Shown: positions 16,263-25,438, numbered from the stretch's first letter. The stretch is 64,000 nucleotides of DNA from Zoogloeaceae bacterium (GCA_024235635.1 JACKMA010000002.1:1054001-1118000); one strand, 5' to 3'. Notes: a model not told the origin generated them from the letters alone. Numbers and translations: made by a program.

Positions 16263-17231
16263 ATGGCCACCAGCCCCTGCGTCTATCAGTTGATGATCCG
16301 CCACGCCGCAACGGACGCCGCCGGTGCCCGCCGCCTGCAGCGGCGCCTGCAGCAAGACGGCGTCCGGGCCGCCATGCTCGCCATCGGCGACCATTGGACG
16401 GGCACGAGCGCGCGCTACTCGCTGCGCTACGCGCGCGACCCGACCACCGCCAGAACCGGCCACGACGCCGAAGCCTGCGACTTCGTCTACCTCGCACCCG
16501 AATGCCGGACCGACGCCGACACCAAGGGCGGGCACGCAACTTACGCGAGCCTGCTGCAGCGCCTGATCGCCACGGCGGGCGGCGACACCATCAGCGGCAG
16601 CGCATTGAGGCGAGCCACCCGGCTGTCGTACGACGCCATCGCCGAGCAATTCACCGACATCTGGTTCGACACCATCCCCGGCGATGCTCTCGAACTGTTC
16701 GTGGCCTCCCTGCCCCGACGCGCATCGATCCTCGACGCCGGCTGCGGCCCCGGCCACCACGCCCGATTCTTCAAGCGCGCCGGATTCGAGCCGGTCGGCC
16801 TCGATTTCTCCCGCGGCATGCTGCAGATCGCCGGGGGAAAAGCTCCCGGCATTCCCTTCCTGCACGCCGACATCGTCTCCGACCCGCTCCCGCCCAATGC
16901 CTTCGACGCGGTCTGGTCGGCCGTGGCCCTCAACCACGTCCCGGCCGAAGACGCACCGGGCGCGCTGGCCAATCTCGTCAACACCCTTCGACCCGGCGGC
17001 CGCATCGGCCTGAATGTCCAGATCGGCCGCCCCTGCGAGATCGTCAGCCGGGGCGAGGACAAGCGCTTCTTCGAATATCCGACCGACACACAGTCGATCG
17101 TGAGCGCCCTCGAAGGTCTGGACGTCCACGTAGATGTCGTCCACGTCGGCACGACCGACCGCAACATTCATGGTCTGCCCCTTCAAATGCGATTCGCCAC
17201 GGTGGTCGGAACCAAAGTGGAACCCACCTGA
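16263..17231 (+). CDS. Class I SAM-dependent methyltransferase with extra N-terminal domain
   Basis: A 322-residue protein. About 115 N-terminal residues (from VYQLMIRHAATD to ATYASLLQRLI) form an alternating helix/strand region that I cannot assign. A Methyltransf_11-type domain follows, with motif I ILDAGCGPGHHARFF near residue 155, the acidic VGLDFSRGML strand and the post-motif FDAVWSAVALNHV. The substrate is unknown. Third gene of the overlapping operon starting at 13708. An ATG at 16245 would give six more residues. The gene ends 72 bases before the left end of an IS element, so the operon has probably lost nothing at its 3' end. Confidence 0.8.
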   Translation: MATSPCVYQLMIRHAATDAAGARRLQRRLQQDGVRAAMLAIGDHWTGTSARYSLRYARDPTTARTGHDAEACDFVYLAPECRTDADTKGGHATYASLLQRLIATAGGDTISGSALRRATRLSYDAIAEQFTDIWFDTIPGDALELFVASLPRRASILDAGCGPGHHARFFKRAGFEPVGLDFSRGMLQIAGGKAPGIPFLHADIVSDPLPPNAFDAVWSAVALNHVPAEDAPGALANLVNTLRPGGRIGLNVQIGRPCEIVSRGEDKRFFEYPTDTQSIVSALEGLDVHVDVVHVGTTDRNIHGLPLQMRFATVVGTKVEPT

Positions 17232-17303
17232 GCCATTGCCCCGCCGGCGGCGGCTGTCGGCGGTCTGCGGACCTTGGCCGGCGCGGCGTGAGGGGAAGCA
17301 GCC

Positions 17304-17322
17304 GGCCGATGGTGTTGAAAAA
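17304..17322 (+). repeat. IS left inverted repeat
   Basis: Nineteen bases identical to the reverse complement of 18879-18897. The outer four bases, GGCC, may be target-site duplication. Confidence 0.85.
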
Positions 17323-17435
17323 CCTGGTATTGCGACCCTCACCCTCCCCGCGCCGGAGATTTTTTTCGGTTTTTGTCGGCCTTAGAGCCCTTCGGCGAGG
17401 TTCCAAAGCCTGTTTTCTGGGTCAATCCAAGGTCT

Positions 17436-18830
17436 TCAGCTTCCTATGGGCGCAACTATCCCCAGGATGGGGGTTGGAGGCGAAACGAGTTTTGCCAAGC
17501 GACGCAGATTCTGCGCGGTTGCAGCCAAAGTGAATTCGTCGCGTGCGCCGCTCAGGCCCCGCAACCGCAAACGGTCCAGTTTGAGGATGCGCTTCATGTG
17601 GGCAAAGAGCATCTCGACCTTCTTACGTTCGCACCGGGACTGCTGGTATTCGGCGGTCTTCCTGATGCGCCGGGCTTCATCCCGCGCGTCTTCATGCAGG
17701 CTGCGGGCGATCTTGCGAACGGGGCCTTTCGGACAGCACTGTGGCTTCATCGGGCACACCGAGCAGTCGTGCTGGCTGGCCAGGTAATTGATAGTGCCCG
17801 CTTTGGTGATATGGCTGCGCGGCTTCTTGAACGGCCGCCACTGCGAGCGCAAGGGTTTGCCAGCCGGGCAACGGTATTCGTTGACCTGGGGATGCCACTG
17901 AAAAGCGCTGTTGGAGAAGGTGTCGTCCTTGCGCTCGGTCCTGTCCCAGACCGGCACATGGGGTTCGATGCCTTTCTCCTCAACCATCCAGCCCAGCATT
18001 GGCGCGGTGCCATAGGCGGTATCCCCGATGAGACGCTGAGGCGACAGCTCGAAGTTCGCCTCGACGCGCTCGACCATGACTTTCGTGGATTCGACCTCTG
18101 CGGTTCGGTGTGCTGGCGTCGCTTCCACATCGAGGATCACCCCATGGGTGACGTCGATCAGATAGTTGGTGGAGTAGGCGAAGAAGGCCGGTCCGCCAGA
18201 TGCGGCCGTCCAGCGTGATTGAGGATCGCTCAGGGAAATCCGTTTGGGCATCGTCTCGGCCAAGGCCTCACCTGCCAATCCCTCCAGGTATTCGCGAACG
18301 GCTCGGCTACAGCGCGCCGGATCCTGCCAGACATAGGGCTCATCGCCAGGCATGGCGAGCTTGGAACTGGCTTCGGCAGCCACAATGCTGGCATCGACAG
18401 CAAAACCTTCGCCCTTGACCAGACCGGCCGTCATGCAGGCGCGCACTACCTCGTTAAAGACCCAGCGGAACGTCTCGCTCTCCCGGAAGCGCCCGAGACG
18501 GTTCTTGGAGAAAGTCGAATGGTTGGGCACGCCATCTTCAAGGCCCAGGCGGCAGAACCAGCGATAAGCCAGGTTCAGATGCACTTCCTCGCACAAGCGC
18601 CGTTCGGACCGGATGCCGTAGCAATAGCCCACGATCAGCATGCGGATCATCAACTCGGGATCGACCGAGGGCCGCCCGATCGGGCTGTAGAAGGCGGTGA
18701 GGTGCTCGCGCAGTTGCCTCAGATCGAGACAACCATTGATCCCGCGTAACAGATGATTCTCGGGAACGACCGACTCAAGATTGAAGCTGTAGAACAGGCG
18801 CTCCTGCCCACCTGTTTGACGACCCATCAT
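17436..18830 (-). CDS. IS1182-family transposase
   Basis: A 464-residue DDE transposase. It begins MMGRQTGGQERLFYSFNLE, has the N-terminal helical domain of the IS1182/IS5-like group (PSVDPELMIRMLIVGYCYGI) and the DDE core (VDASIVAAEAS, LIGDTAYGT, KVEMLFAHMKRIL supplying D, D and E). A C-terminal cysteine cluster (CSVCPMKPQCCP) is typical of IS1182. The start at 18830 was chosen because GGGGTGG lies eight bases upstream and homologues start at this motif. No frameshift is visible. Confidence 0.92.
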   Translation of the reverse strand: MMGRQTGGQERLFYSFNLESVVPENHLLRGINGCLDLRQLREHLTAFYSPIGRPSVDPELMIRMLIVGYCYGIRSERRLCEEVHLNLAYRWFCRLGLEDGVPNHSTFSKNRLGRFRESETFRWVFNEVVRACMTAGLVKGEGFAVDASIVAAEASSKLAMPGDEPYVWQDPARCSRAVREYLEGLAGEALAETMPKRISLSDPQSRWTAASGGPAFFAYSTNYLIDVTHGVILDVEATPAHRTAEVESTKVMVERVEANFELSPQRLIGDTAYGTAPMLGWMVEEKGIEPHVPVWDRTERKDDTFSNSAFQWHPQVNEYRCPAGKPLRSQWRPFKKPRSHITKAGTINYLASQHDCSVCPMKPQCCPKGPVRKIARSLHEDARDEARRIRKTAEYQQSRCERKKVEMLFAHMKRILKLDRLRLRGLSGARDEFTLAATAQNLRRLAKLVSPPTPILGIVAPIGS

Positions 18831-18878
18831 CTTGGCCACCCCGCAAAACATGCTATATGCATATTCTACCGCAGAGCC

Positions 18879-18897
18879 TTTTTCAACACCATCGGCC
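18879..18897 (-). repeat. IS right inverted repeat
   Basis: Exact reverse complement of 17304-17322, on the transposase 5' side, 49 bases upstream of its start codon. Confidence 0.85.
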
Positions 18898-19075
18898 ATC
18901 AGCCGCCGGTCGTGGTTACATTTCGATCTCAAGGAGCGCGGCCTGCCCCAATCTGCTTGAACGGCCGGTTTACGGCGATCAACTTGGCTTCCTCGTTGGC
19001 CAAAGCCGGCCAGACGCACGCATTGCCCTCCGGCTGTCTTTTGGGCACTCAGATATGGCATAAAATCGCCTTGGT

Positions 19076-19094
19076 GCGACTGCGTTACAGTCGC
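19076..19094 (+). other. Short hairpin just upstream of the CheB-CheR-GGDEF-EAL gene
   Basis: GCGACTG (19076-19082) and CAGTCGC (19088-19094) can pair in a seven-base stem with a five-base loop, directly before the GGAG ribosome site and ATG at 19110. There is no T-run, so it is not a terminator. It might shape translation or be a protein site. An AT-rich stretch (ATAAAAT near 19061) just upstream could be a -10 element. Confidence 0.35.
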
Positions 19095-19109
19095 GGCCGG
19101 AGCTAAGTA

Positions 19110-22100
19110 ATGCGGGTAAGTGAGGTGATTGAGGGGCGCGCTTTGTCGTCCACCGGTGAGGTGTTTCCTATCGTGGGAATAGGTGCGTCGGCGGGGGGGC
19201 TAGACGCGCTGAAACGTCTTTTTAGTTCTACTCCACCAGACACCGGCGTTGCCTTCGTGCTGGTCCAGCACCTCGATCCGAACCACGAAAGCCTGATGGC
19301 TGACCTGTTAGCCAAATGCACCGAGATGTCGGTCGCGCAGGCCGAAGACGGCCTGCCTGTATTACCGAATCATGTTTACGTCATCCCGCCGCGGCACTAT
19401 CTGTCGATCGGCAACGGCGTGCTGCATCTCGAGCCTCCGGCCGAGCGGCGCGGCATGCGCATGCCGATTGACCACTTCCTGCGATCGCTAGCTGAAGACC
19501 TCGCCGAGCGCGCCATCTGCATTATCCTCTCCGGCACCGGTACCGACGGCACGCTCGGCTTGCGCGAAATCAAGGGCCACGGCGGCATGACGATGGTCCA
19601 GGAGCCGTCCACAGCGCAGTACGATGGCATGCCGCACAGCGCGCTTTCTACCGGGCTCGCGGATTATCGCCTGCCGGTCGAGGAGATGCCGGGAGCGATC
19701 GTCCGTTACTTGCAGCACCCGTATGCGCGCGGCGAGCTTCCGAAGGCACGCGATGCGGGAGGCGAGGCAAGCGACCTGGGTACCGTGGTGTCGGTGGTGC
19801 GCGCGCGCACCGGTCACGACTTCAGGCATTACAAGACCGGCACCTTGAGCCGCCGCATTGCTCGGCGGATGGGGCTGGCGACCATCGAGAACCTCGACGA
19901 CTACGTCGAAGTCCTGCGCAGTTCCGAGGACGAGGTCCAGCGATTGGTGCGCGACCTACTGATCAGCGTGACCAGTTTCTTTCGTGAACGCGAAGCCTTC
20001 GATTCTCTGGCGGCGAATATCGTACCTGCGCTGGTTGCGCGGGCAGGTCCGGACATTCCGATTCGGGTGTGGATACCCGGCTGCGCGAGCGGCGAGGAGG
20101 CATATTCGATCGCGATTCTGTTCCTTGACGCGATTCGCGGCGGCGGCAAGCAAATCACTCTGCAGGTCTTTGCGACCGATATCGACCAAGAGGCATTGGA
20201 CGTCGCGCGCAGCGGCGTCTACCCGATCTCCGCCATCGCTGACCTGCCCTCTGATCTCCAGCGCAATTATTTCACTCGCGACGGTGAGCGGGCGACGGTG
20301 AATAAGTCCGTGCGCGAATCCGTGGTTTTCGCGGCGCAGAACCTGATCAGCGACCCACCATTCTCGCGGCTTGATTTCATCAGCTGCCGAAACCTGCTGA
20401 TCTACCTCGATAACCAGATTCAGGCAAAGCTGATACCGCTGTTCCACTTCGCGCTCAGGGAAGGCGGCTTCCTGTTTCTCGGCAATTCAGAAACCATCGG
20501 CCATCGGACCGACATCTTCAAGACGGTCTCCAAGAAGTGGCGTATCTATCGCCGCCTGGACGTGCCGGCCGACGTTCGGAACGCCGAGTACTATCCGGCT
20601 CTGAGCGACGGCACACCGAAGTCCGCCGCTGCCAGCGCGGCCCACGCGCGGCCATCGGCCGGCCGACGGATGAGCGAGCGCGTCGAGGCCAAGCTACTTT
20701 CCGAGTACGCACCCGCAGCGGTGCTGGTCGATCGCAGCGGCGAAGCGCTTTACTTTCACGGCAATTGCGGCGACTTCCTCGAGACGCCCTCCGGCGTAGC
20801 GACCCACGATATCGTCACGCTGGCCAGGGAAGGGATGCGGACTGCCTTGCGCACCACGCTCCAGGCGGCGATCCGTAGTCGGGATCCGGCCGAAGCGAGC
20901 CGGATCCGGGTGCGCGGCGGGCCGAAAGACCTCGACCGGATTCGCATCAAAGTGTGGCCGGTCGATGAGAACGACGGCACTTACGTCGTCTGCTTCGAGC
21001 GCGAACCCGAGACCGTCTCGTCGAGCAAGGTGCGCCCCGGCGATGAAATGCTGGTCAAGCAGCTCGAATACGAGCTCAAGGCCACGCGCGAGGACTTGCA
21101 GACCACGATCGAGGAGGTCGAGACCACCAACGAGGATCTCAAGGCCGCCAACGAAGAAGTCATGTCGATGAACGAGGAGCTCCAGTCCTCGAACGAAGAG
21201 TTGGAGACCTCGAAGGAAGAGCTGCAATCGCTCAACGAAGAGCTGTCCACGGTCAATAACCAGTTGCTCGACAAGCTCCACGAGTTGGAGGCGGCCAACA
21301 ACGATTTAGCGAACTTGCTGGTCAGCACCGAGATCGCGACCATTTTTCTTGACGACCACCTGTGTGTCCGGCGTTTTACGCCATCGGCCACGCGCATGTT
21401 CGCATTGATCGACAGCGATGTTGGCCGACCGATTGGTGACGTTGCAAAGCGATTCAGCAACGGCGACCTGACCGAGGAGTGCGCGCAGGTATTGAAGACA
21501 CTCGCGCCGTTTCACAGCGAGGTCTGCGACCAGGAAGACAACTGGTTTCAACTCAGGGTGCTGCCTTATCGGACCGCCGACAACCAGATCGATGGCGTGG
21601 TCATCACCTTTGCAGAGATCACCGAACTTAGGCGCGCCTACCGTGAGACCGAATCGCTCGCTCGCCAATTGCGGATCGTCTCAGACGCGCTTCCAGCCCT
21701 GATCGCACATGTGGATCTCGAGCACCGCTTCCAGTTCGTGAACGGGGCCTACGAGCGGTGGTTTAGCTGCAAGACCAAGGATATCGTCGGACAACCGGTA
21801 TGTGAGGTGTTCGGTTCGCAGGCTTACCAGTCGTTGTGCCCCCAGCTCAAGCGAGCGACGCATGGCGAAACCGTAGAGGCCACGGCCACATTGACGCACG
21901 GCGCTCTGGGGGAACGCGACGTCAACATGACCTGGGTGCCTGAGCTCGGCGAGGGTGGCAAGGTACTCAGCTTCTACTCGCTGATTCACGACGTGACCGA
22001 GCAGAAACGCGCGGAGCGCAGATTGATGGCGGCCGACGTTGTATTTCGCAGCACGACAGAGGCCGCTGCAATCCTCGATGAAGACGGGCGCATCGTCACC

Positions 22101-23738
22101 GTCAACCCTGCCTTCCTGAAGGTCACGGGGCACAAGCAGCAGCAATGCATCGGAAAGCACTGGTCGTTCGTTCAGTCGGAGCATGAAAGCTACCGGCCCG
22201 CGGGCCTGCTCGTCGTGCGTGATGAGGGCGGTTGGCGGGGTGAAGCGTGGCTTCGCCGAGCGAGCGGAGAAGTCTTTGCGGCCTGGGTGACACTCGACGT
22301 GATCCGGCCGGCAAAGGACGACGACGAAATTCGTGGCTACGTCGCGGTGTTCGCTGATATCAGTTCGATCAAGGAAGCGGAGCGGCGCCTGGAGTTCCTA
22401 GCGCACCACGACGCGCTGACCGGCTTGGTGAATCGCGTCATGTTCACCGAGCAGATGAACCAGATGATCGCCCGCGCAGAACGGCAAAAGCGGATGGTCG
22501 GCTTGCTTTATCTGGATCTCGACGGCTTCAAGCACATCAACGACGGCTTCGGCCACGAACTGGGTGATCAAGTGTTGGTGGTGGTCGCCCAACGCCTCAA
22601 GACCAGTGTGCGAGCGGAAGACACCCTCGCGAGACTCGGTGGTGACGAGTTTGGGATTCTGATTGAGGACGTTGCGGATCCATGGTCCGTCGGGCATGTT
22701 GCGCAGAAGATCGCGGACGCGATGCGCGAGCCGATCCGCTGCGACAAGCGGGAGTTCGTGCTCACGGTCAGCATCGGGATCAGCATCTATCCGAATGATG
22801 GCACGGACGTGACAATTCTCGTGCGCAATGCCGACACGGCGATGTACAAGGCTAAGTCCGCAGGAGGCAGCGCGTTGCATTTTTACACGCCATCGTTGAC
22901 CGAAGCGGTGCAGCAGCGGATGTCGACCGAAGCCGGCCTGCGCCGAGCGATCGAACGCGGCGAACTCGAGCTTTACTACCAGCCGATAGTTGCCATAGCA
23001 GGTAAGCAGATCGTCGGTGCCGAGGCGCTGCTGCGCTGGCGCACAAAAGCTCGCGGACTGCTGCTCCCGGAAAGTTTCCTCCCGATCGCCGAAATGTCCG
23101 GCCTGGTGGTCGAACTCGGGCGTCACGTGATCGATCTGGCGCTCGCCCAATTGCTCATCTGGCGCCAGGCGAACGTTCCCGTACCGCGTTTGTCCGTCAA
23201 CATATCGGCGCGACAGTGTGCTGACGAAGGATTCACCGACTCGATACGAACGGCGATCGAGACCCGGCAGGTGCCGCCTGCGGCACTCGATCTCGAGATC
23301 ACCGAGAGTTGCTTTCTTGACAAGAAGACCGCAGGGAGGGCCCTTGCCGCACTGAACGAACTCGGTTTCAGCCTGACCATAGACGATTTCGGCACCGGGT
23401 ACGCGACGCTCACGTCGCTGCGAAATGCCCCAATCAGTGCGATCAAGATTGACCGCGCGTTTGTCGACGACCTTGGGGGGAAGAGCTCCGAGGCGAAGAT
23501 AGCCGATGCCGTGGTGGCACTCGGTAAGTCCCAAGGTCTGCATGTGATCGCAGAGGGCGTCGAGCACGAGGAGCAATTGCACGAGCTATCCGAGATGCAA
23601 TGCGACGCCTACCAGGGATACCTCTTGGCACCTCCAATGAGCGCAGAGCGTTTCGGCAACTGGCTCGTTGCACGAGGTGCGCAGGTCGACCAGGCGTGGA
23701 AGCTGTTGCCCAGCACGGATGAAGATACCGCCGGTTAG
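19110..23738 (+). CDS. CheB-CheR-PAS-GGDEF-EAL multidomain signalling protein
   Basis: A 1542-residue soluble protein with no membrane segment. In order: CheB-like methylesterase (about 10-190, GIGASAGG nucleophile loop and SGTGTDGTLGL); CheR-like methyltransferase (about 215-480, GCASGEEAYS SAM loop and SCRNLLIYL); a PAS-like segment; an acidic coiled coil (about 648-735, repeated NEEL/NEDL heptads); two or three PAS domains; GGDEF (motif intact near 1176, LARLGGDEFG); EAL (near 1306, GAEALLRWR, with DDFGTGY). Both cyclic-di-GMP motifs are intact, so it could make and degrade c-di-GMP. CheB/CheR fusions act outside the usual chemoreceptor pathway. Third-position base use is visibly less GC-rich than in neighbours, suggesting transfer. 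GGAG precedes the ATG. Confidence 0.92.
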   Translation: MRVSEVIEGRALSSTGEVFPIVGIGASAGGLDALKRLFSSTPPDTGVAFVLVQHLDPNHESLMADLLAKCTEMSVAQAEDGLPVLPNHVYVIPPRHYLSIGNGVLHLEPPAERRGMRMPIDHFLRSLAEDLAERAICIILSGTGTDGTLGLREIKGHGGMTMVQEPSTAQYDGMPHSALSTGLADYRLPVEEMPGAIVRYLQHPYARGELPKARDAGGEASDLGTVVSVVRARTGHDFRHYKTGTLSRRIARRMGLATIENLDDYVEVLRSSEDEVQRLVRDLLISVTSFFREREAFDSLAANIVPALVARAGPDIPIRVWIPGCASGEEAYSIAILFLDAIRGGGKQITLQVFATDIDQEALDVARSGVYPISAIADLPSDLQRNYFTRDGERATVNKSVRESVVFAAQNLISDPPFSRLDFISCRNLLIYLDNQIQAKLIPLFHFALREGGFLFLGNSETIGHRTDIFKTVSKKWRIYRRLDVPADVRNAEYYPALSDGTPKSAAASAAHARPSAGRRMSERVEAKLLSEYAPAAVLVDRSGEALYFHGNCGDFLETPSGVATHDIVTLAREGMRTALRTTLQAAIRSRDPAEASRIRVRGGPKDLDRIRIKVWPVDENDGTYVVCFEREPETVSSSKVRPGDEMLVKQLEYELKATREDLQTTIEEVETTNEDLKAANEEVMSMNEELQSSNEELETSKEELQSLNEELSTVNNQLLDKLHELEAANNDLANLLVSTEIATIFLDDHLCVRRFTPSATRMFALIDSDVGRPIGDVAKRFSNGDLTEECAQVLKTLAPFHSEVCDQEDNWFQLRVLPYRTADNQIDGVVITFAEITELRRAYRETESLARQLRIVSDALPALIAHVDLEHRFQFVNGAYERWFSCKTKDIVGQPVCEVFGSQAYQSLCPQLKRATHGETVEATATLTHGALGERDVNMTWVPELGEGGKVLSFYSLIHDVTEQKRAERRLMAADVVFRSTTEAAAILDEDGRIVTVNPAFLKVTGHKQQQCIGKHWSFVQSEHESYRPAGLLVVRDEGGWRGEAWLRRASGEVFAAWVTLDVIRPAKDDDEIRGYVAVFADISSIKEAERRLEFLAHHDALTGLVNRVMFTEQMNQMIARAERQKRMVGLLYLDLDGFKHINDGFGHELGDQVLVVVAQRLKTSVRAEDTLARLGGDEFGILIEDVADPWSVGHVAQKIADAMREPIRCDKREFVLTVSIGISIYPNDGTDVTILVRNADTAMYKAKSAGGSALHFYTPSLTEAVQQRMSTEAGLRRAIERGELELYYQPIVAIAGKQIVGAEALLRWRTKARGLLLPESFLPIAEMSGLVVELGRHVIDLALAQLLIWRQANVPVPRLSVNISARQCADEGFTDSIRTAIETRQVPPAALDLEITESCFLDKKTAGRALAALNELGFSLTIDDFGTGYATLTSLRNAPISAIKIDRAFVDDLGGKSSEAKIADAVVALGKSQGLHVIAEGVEHEEQLHELSEMQCDAYQGYLLAPPMSAERFGNWLVARGAQVDQAWKLLPSTDEDTAG

Positions 23739-24044
23739 AGTCGAATCTCTCCAAGCAGGATAGACGCCTGAATGCGGGAGTGCTGGCCGCGGTTTGGATA
23801 ATCACGATCGGCGGCTTTACGGCCCCGAAACTCGCGGAGGCTCAACGCGCCTAAATGGCTGCTTCTGGGAATTTCGATTGGCCGGTTTGGGTCGTTTGCT
23901 GCGCTTCGCCATTCGAAATCGAATGCCTCCTTTCTTCGGAAAGCTGTCAGCCAGCCTCAATTGGAGGATCGGGCTACGCACCGCAATCGTTGCAAAGGAT
24001 CGGAATGGCAATGCATCGGGGGGTCCACACGACGTCAAGAAGTC
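23739..24044. other. Gene-free stretch with a possible degenerate small frame
   Basis: No gene of convincing length. A frame open from about 23746 to 23854 ends in a hydrophobic stretch (AAVWIITIGGF) but has no good start and looks like a remnant. A small palindrome, CATTCG-N4-CGAATG, lies at 23910-23925. Base composition is lower in GC than the surrounding genome, as in the neighbouring giant gene. Confidence 0.5.
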
Positions 24045-24983
24045 TCAGTGGGTTTTTGCTGCGAGCGCGATCACACGGTCGCCGCCCCGAGGCTGGCAGT
24101 CGTCTGGCGCAGGTGCCCAACCGCGGCGCACGACGATCTTCGCTGCGTCGTGGCAAAGCTCGACGCGCTCGCTGGCCGGATAGCGCTGGCGGGCGAAGGC
24201 CTCGATTGCCGCCGGCAGGCTGATCCGGAACGTGAGCGCGCTGCGCTCGGCCTCAGGGTGGTCGTCCACATGCACCAGCGGCACGAAGGCGGACGCGAGG
24301 TATTGCGCGATCGAGACCGGCACCGCCTGCGGCGCATAGCCGGTCGACTGGAGCCATGCCTGTGCTCGGGCCCGCAGCTCACCGCCGTCGTCCAGCCTGC
24401 CCCAGGCCGTGGCGAGCAGTTCCGCGACCCATTGGTTGCAGTTCTGGTAGCGCAGCCCGAAGGCAAAGGCGTTGGCGCTGTAGCGGCCGGCCAGCAGTCG
24501 CAGCGCGAGCGGCGTGTCGAGCGCAGCCCGACGCAGCGGTGCGGCAGCGGCAGGGGGCAGGACGACGATCGAGAGGTGGCCCAGATTGGGGTCGTCGCTG
24601 CCGAGGACGAAGCCGGCGATGCCCTGGTCGTAGAGCCGGGGGCGGCCCTCGTCGCAGGCATAGTAGAGCTGCCGGGCGGTCCAGCGGCCCGCGGCGTCGC
24701 GCCATGCGATGGCGGCGTGGGAATAGCGGATGCCGAAGCGGGCGAGGTCGAGCCCGGAGCGGCTGATCAGGGCGACGCCTTCACCGATCGCGGCCAGTTC
24801 GCCGCGCACGACGGCTGCGAAGCGGAGCAGGCGGTCCTGGTCGGCGGCGGCGAGATCCCGCGAACGGTCGCAGAACTGCGGGCTGCCCGATCGAGCCGCG
24901 TGCCCGGAGCCGGCATGGGCCGCGCCGCCGATGGCCAAGCCCGCGGCCGCCAGTGCGGCAGCGACGCGAGCGCGCCCGCTCAC
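24045..24983 (-). CDS. DUF2145-family secreted protein
   Basis: A 312-residue exported protein of unknown function. A cleavable signal (hydrophobic AAALAAAGLAIGG, cleavage after AHA) precedes FCDRSRDLAAADQDRLLRF, the RYSHAAIAWRD region, LYYACDEGRPRLYDQG and YQNCNQWVAELL, all hallmarks of DUF2145. The conserved His (YSHAAI) and Cys (NCNQW), in that order, resemble permuted papain-like amidases, an idea not tested here. The GTG start at 24983 overlaps the upstream stop by four bases (GTGA). Confidence 0.85.
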   Translation of the reverse strand: MSGRARVAAALAAAGLAIGGAAHAGSGHAARSGSPQFCDRSRDLAAADQDRLLRFAAVVRGELAAIGEGVALISRSGLDLARFGIRYSHAAIAWRDAAGRWTARQLYYACDEGRPRLYDQGIAGFVLGSDDPNLGHLSIVVLPPAAAAPLRRAALDTPLALRLLAGRYSANAFAFGLRYQNCNQWVAELLATAWGRLDDGGELRARAQAWLQSTGYAPQAVPVSIAQYLASAFVPLVHVDDHPEAERSALTFRISLPAAIEAFARQRYPASERVELCHDAAKIVVRRGWAPAPDDCQPRGGDRVIALAAKTH

Positions 24984-25438
24984 AGGGCCAGCGGGCGGGC
25001 CGCCATCTCCCCGAACCAGTCGTCGTGCAGCACCAGGTAGAACGCGGCGTGGTCGTCGCCCCGGGCAAACTCGAAGCCGTAGGGGCGCTGCGCCACATGG
25101 ACCCGATCGCCAAGCTGCAGGCCCTGCGCGGTCCAAAGCGCCTGCGGCAGATCGAGGGTGAATGCCTTTCGCGTCGTGTCGGAACGAAGCGCCACCGTGA
25201 CATGATCCGCCCGCCTGGTGGCCTGGGCGACATCGGTGACGCGGTAGTCGCCGGCCGCCGCCTGATGGTCGTCGTCGGAGGAACTGTTGCTCGAGGCACC
25301 CAGCGAATCGGAGACGCTGCCGACCGAGGCCGAACCGGCGGTGGACGCGGACGAGGCGAAACTGGCGGCGTGCGCGCCGGCGGGTAGCAGGCATGCCGCA
25401 ACGATGCAGATCGGGTGGAAACGCGGGGTAATGCGCAA
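24980..25438 (-). CDS. Small secreted protein coupled to DUF2145
   Basis: A 152-residue exported protein that I do not recognise by name. The signal peptide MRITPRFHPICIVAACLL ends near AHA and is followed by a serine-rich low-complexity segment (about residues 25-60). The folded domain contains DYRVTDVAQATRRADHV, ALWTAQGLQLGD and FYLVLHDDWFGEM. The start is a TTG at 25438, with GAGGAG six bases upstream. Overlap with the DUF2145 gene indicates co-translation, and I infer that the two act together in the periplasm. Confidence 0.72.
   Translation of the reverse strand: MRITPRFHPICIVAACLLPAGAHAASFASSASTAGSASVGSVSDSLGASSNSSSDDDHQAAAGDYRVTDVAQATRRADHVTVALRSDTTRKAFTLDLPQALWTAQGLQLGDRVHVAQRPYGFEFARGDDHAAFYLVLHDDWFGEMAARPLAL

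Larger units (their letters stand above)
17304..18897. mobile_element. IS1182-type insertion sequence with terminal inverted repeats
   Basis: The left end at 17304 reads GGCCGATGGTGTTGAAAAA; the exact reverse complement lies at 18879-18897. Because GGCC is self-complementary, the outer GGCC on each side may be a 4-bp target duplication, leaving 15-bp inverted repeats (17308-17322 and 18879-18893). The element is about 1.59 kb with a single full-length transposase, so it looks intact and recent. It separates the TPR/macro operon from the giant CheB-CheR-GGDEF-EAL gene. Confidence 0.88.

Noticed and set aside
16263..16620. N-terminal region of the methyltransferase as a SPOR or TIR domain
   Set aside because: A helix-strand pattern resembles both loosely, but no diagnostic residues were seen, so it is left unassigned.
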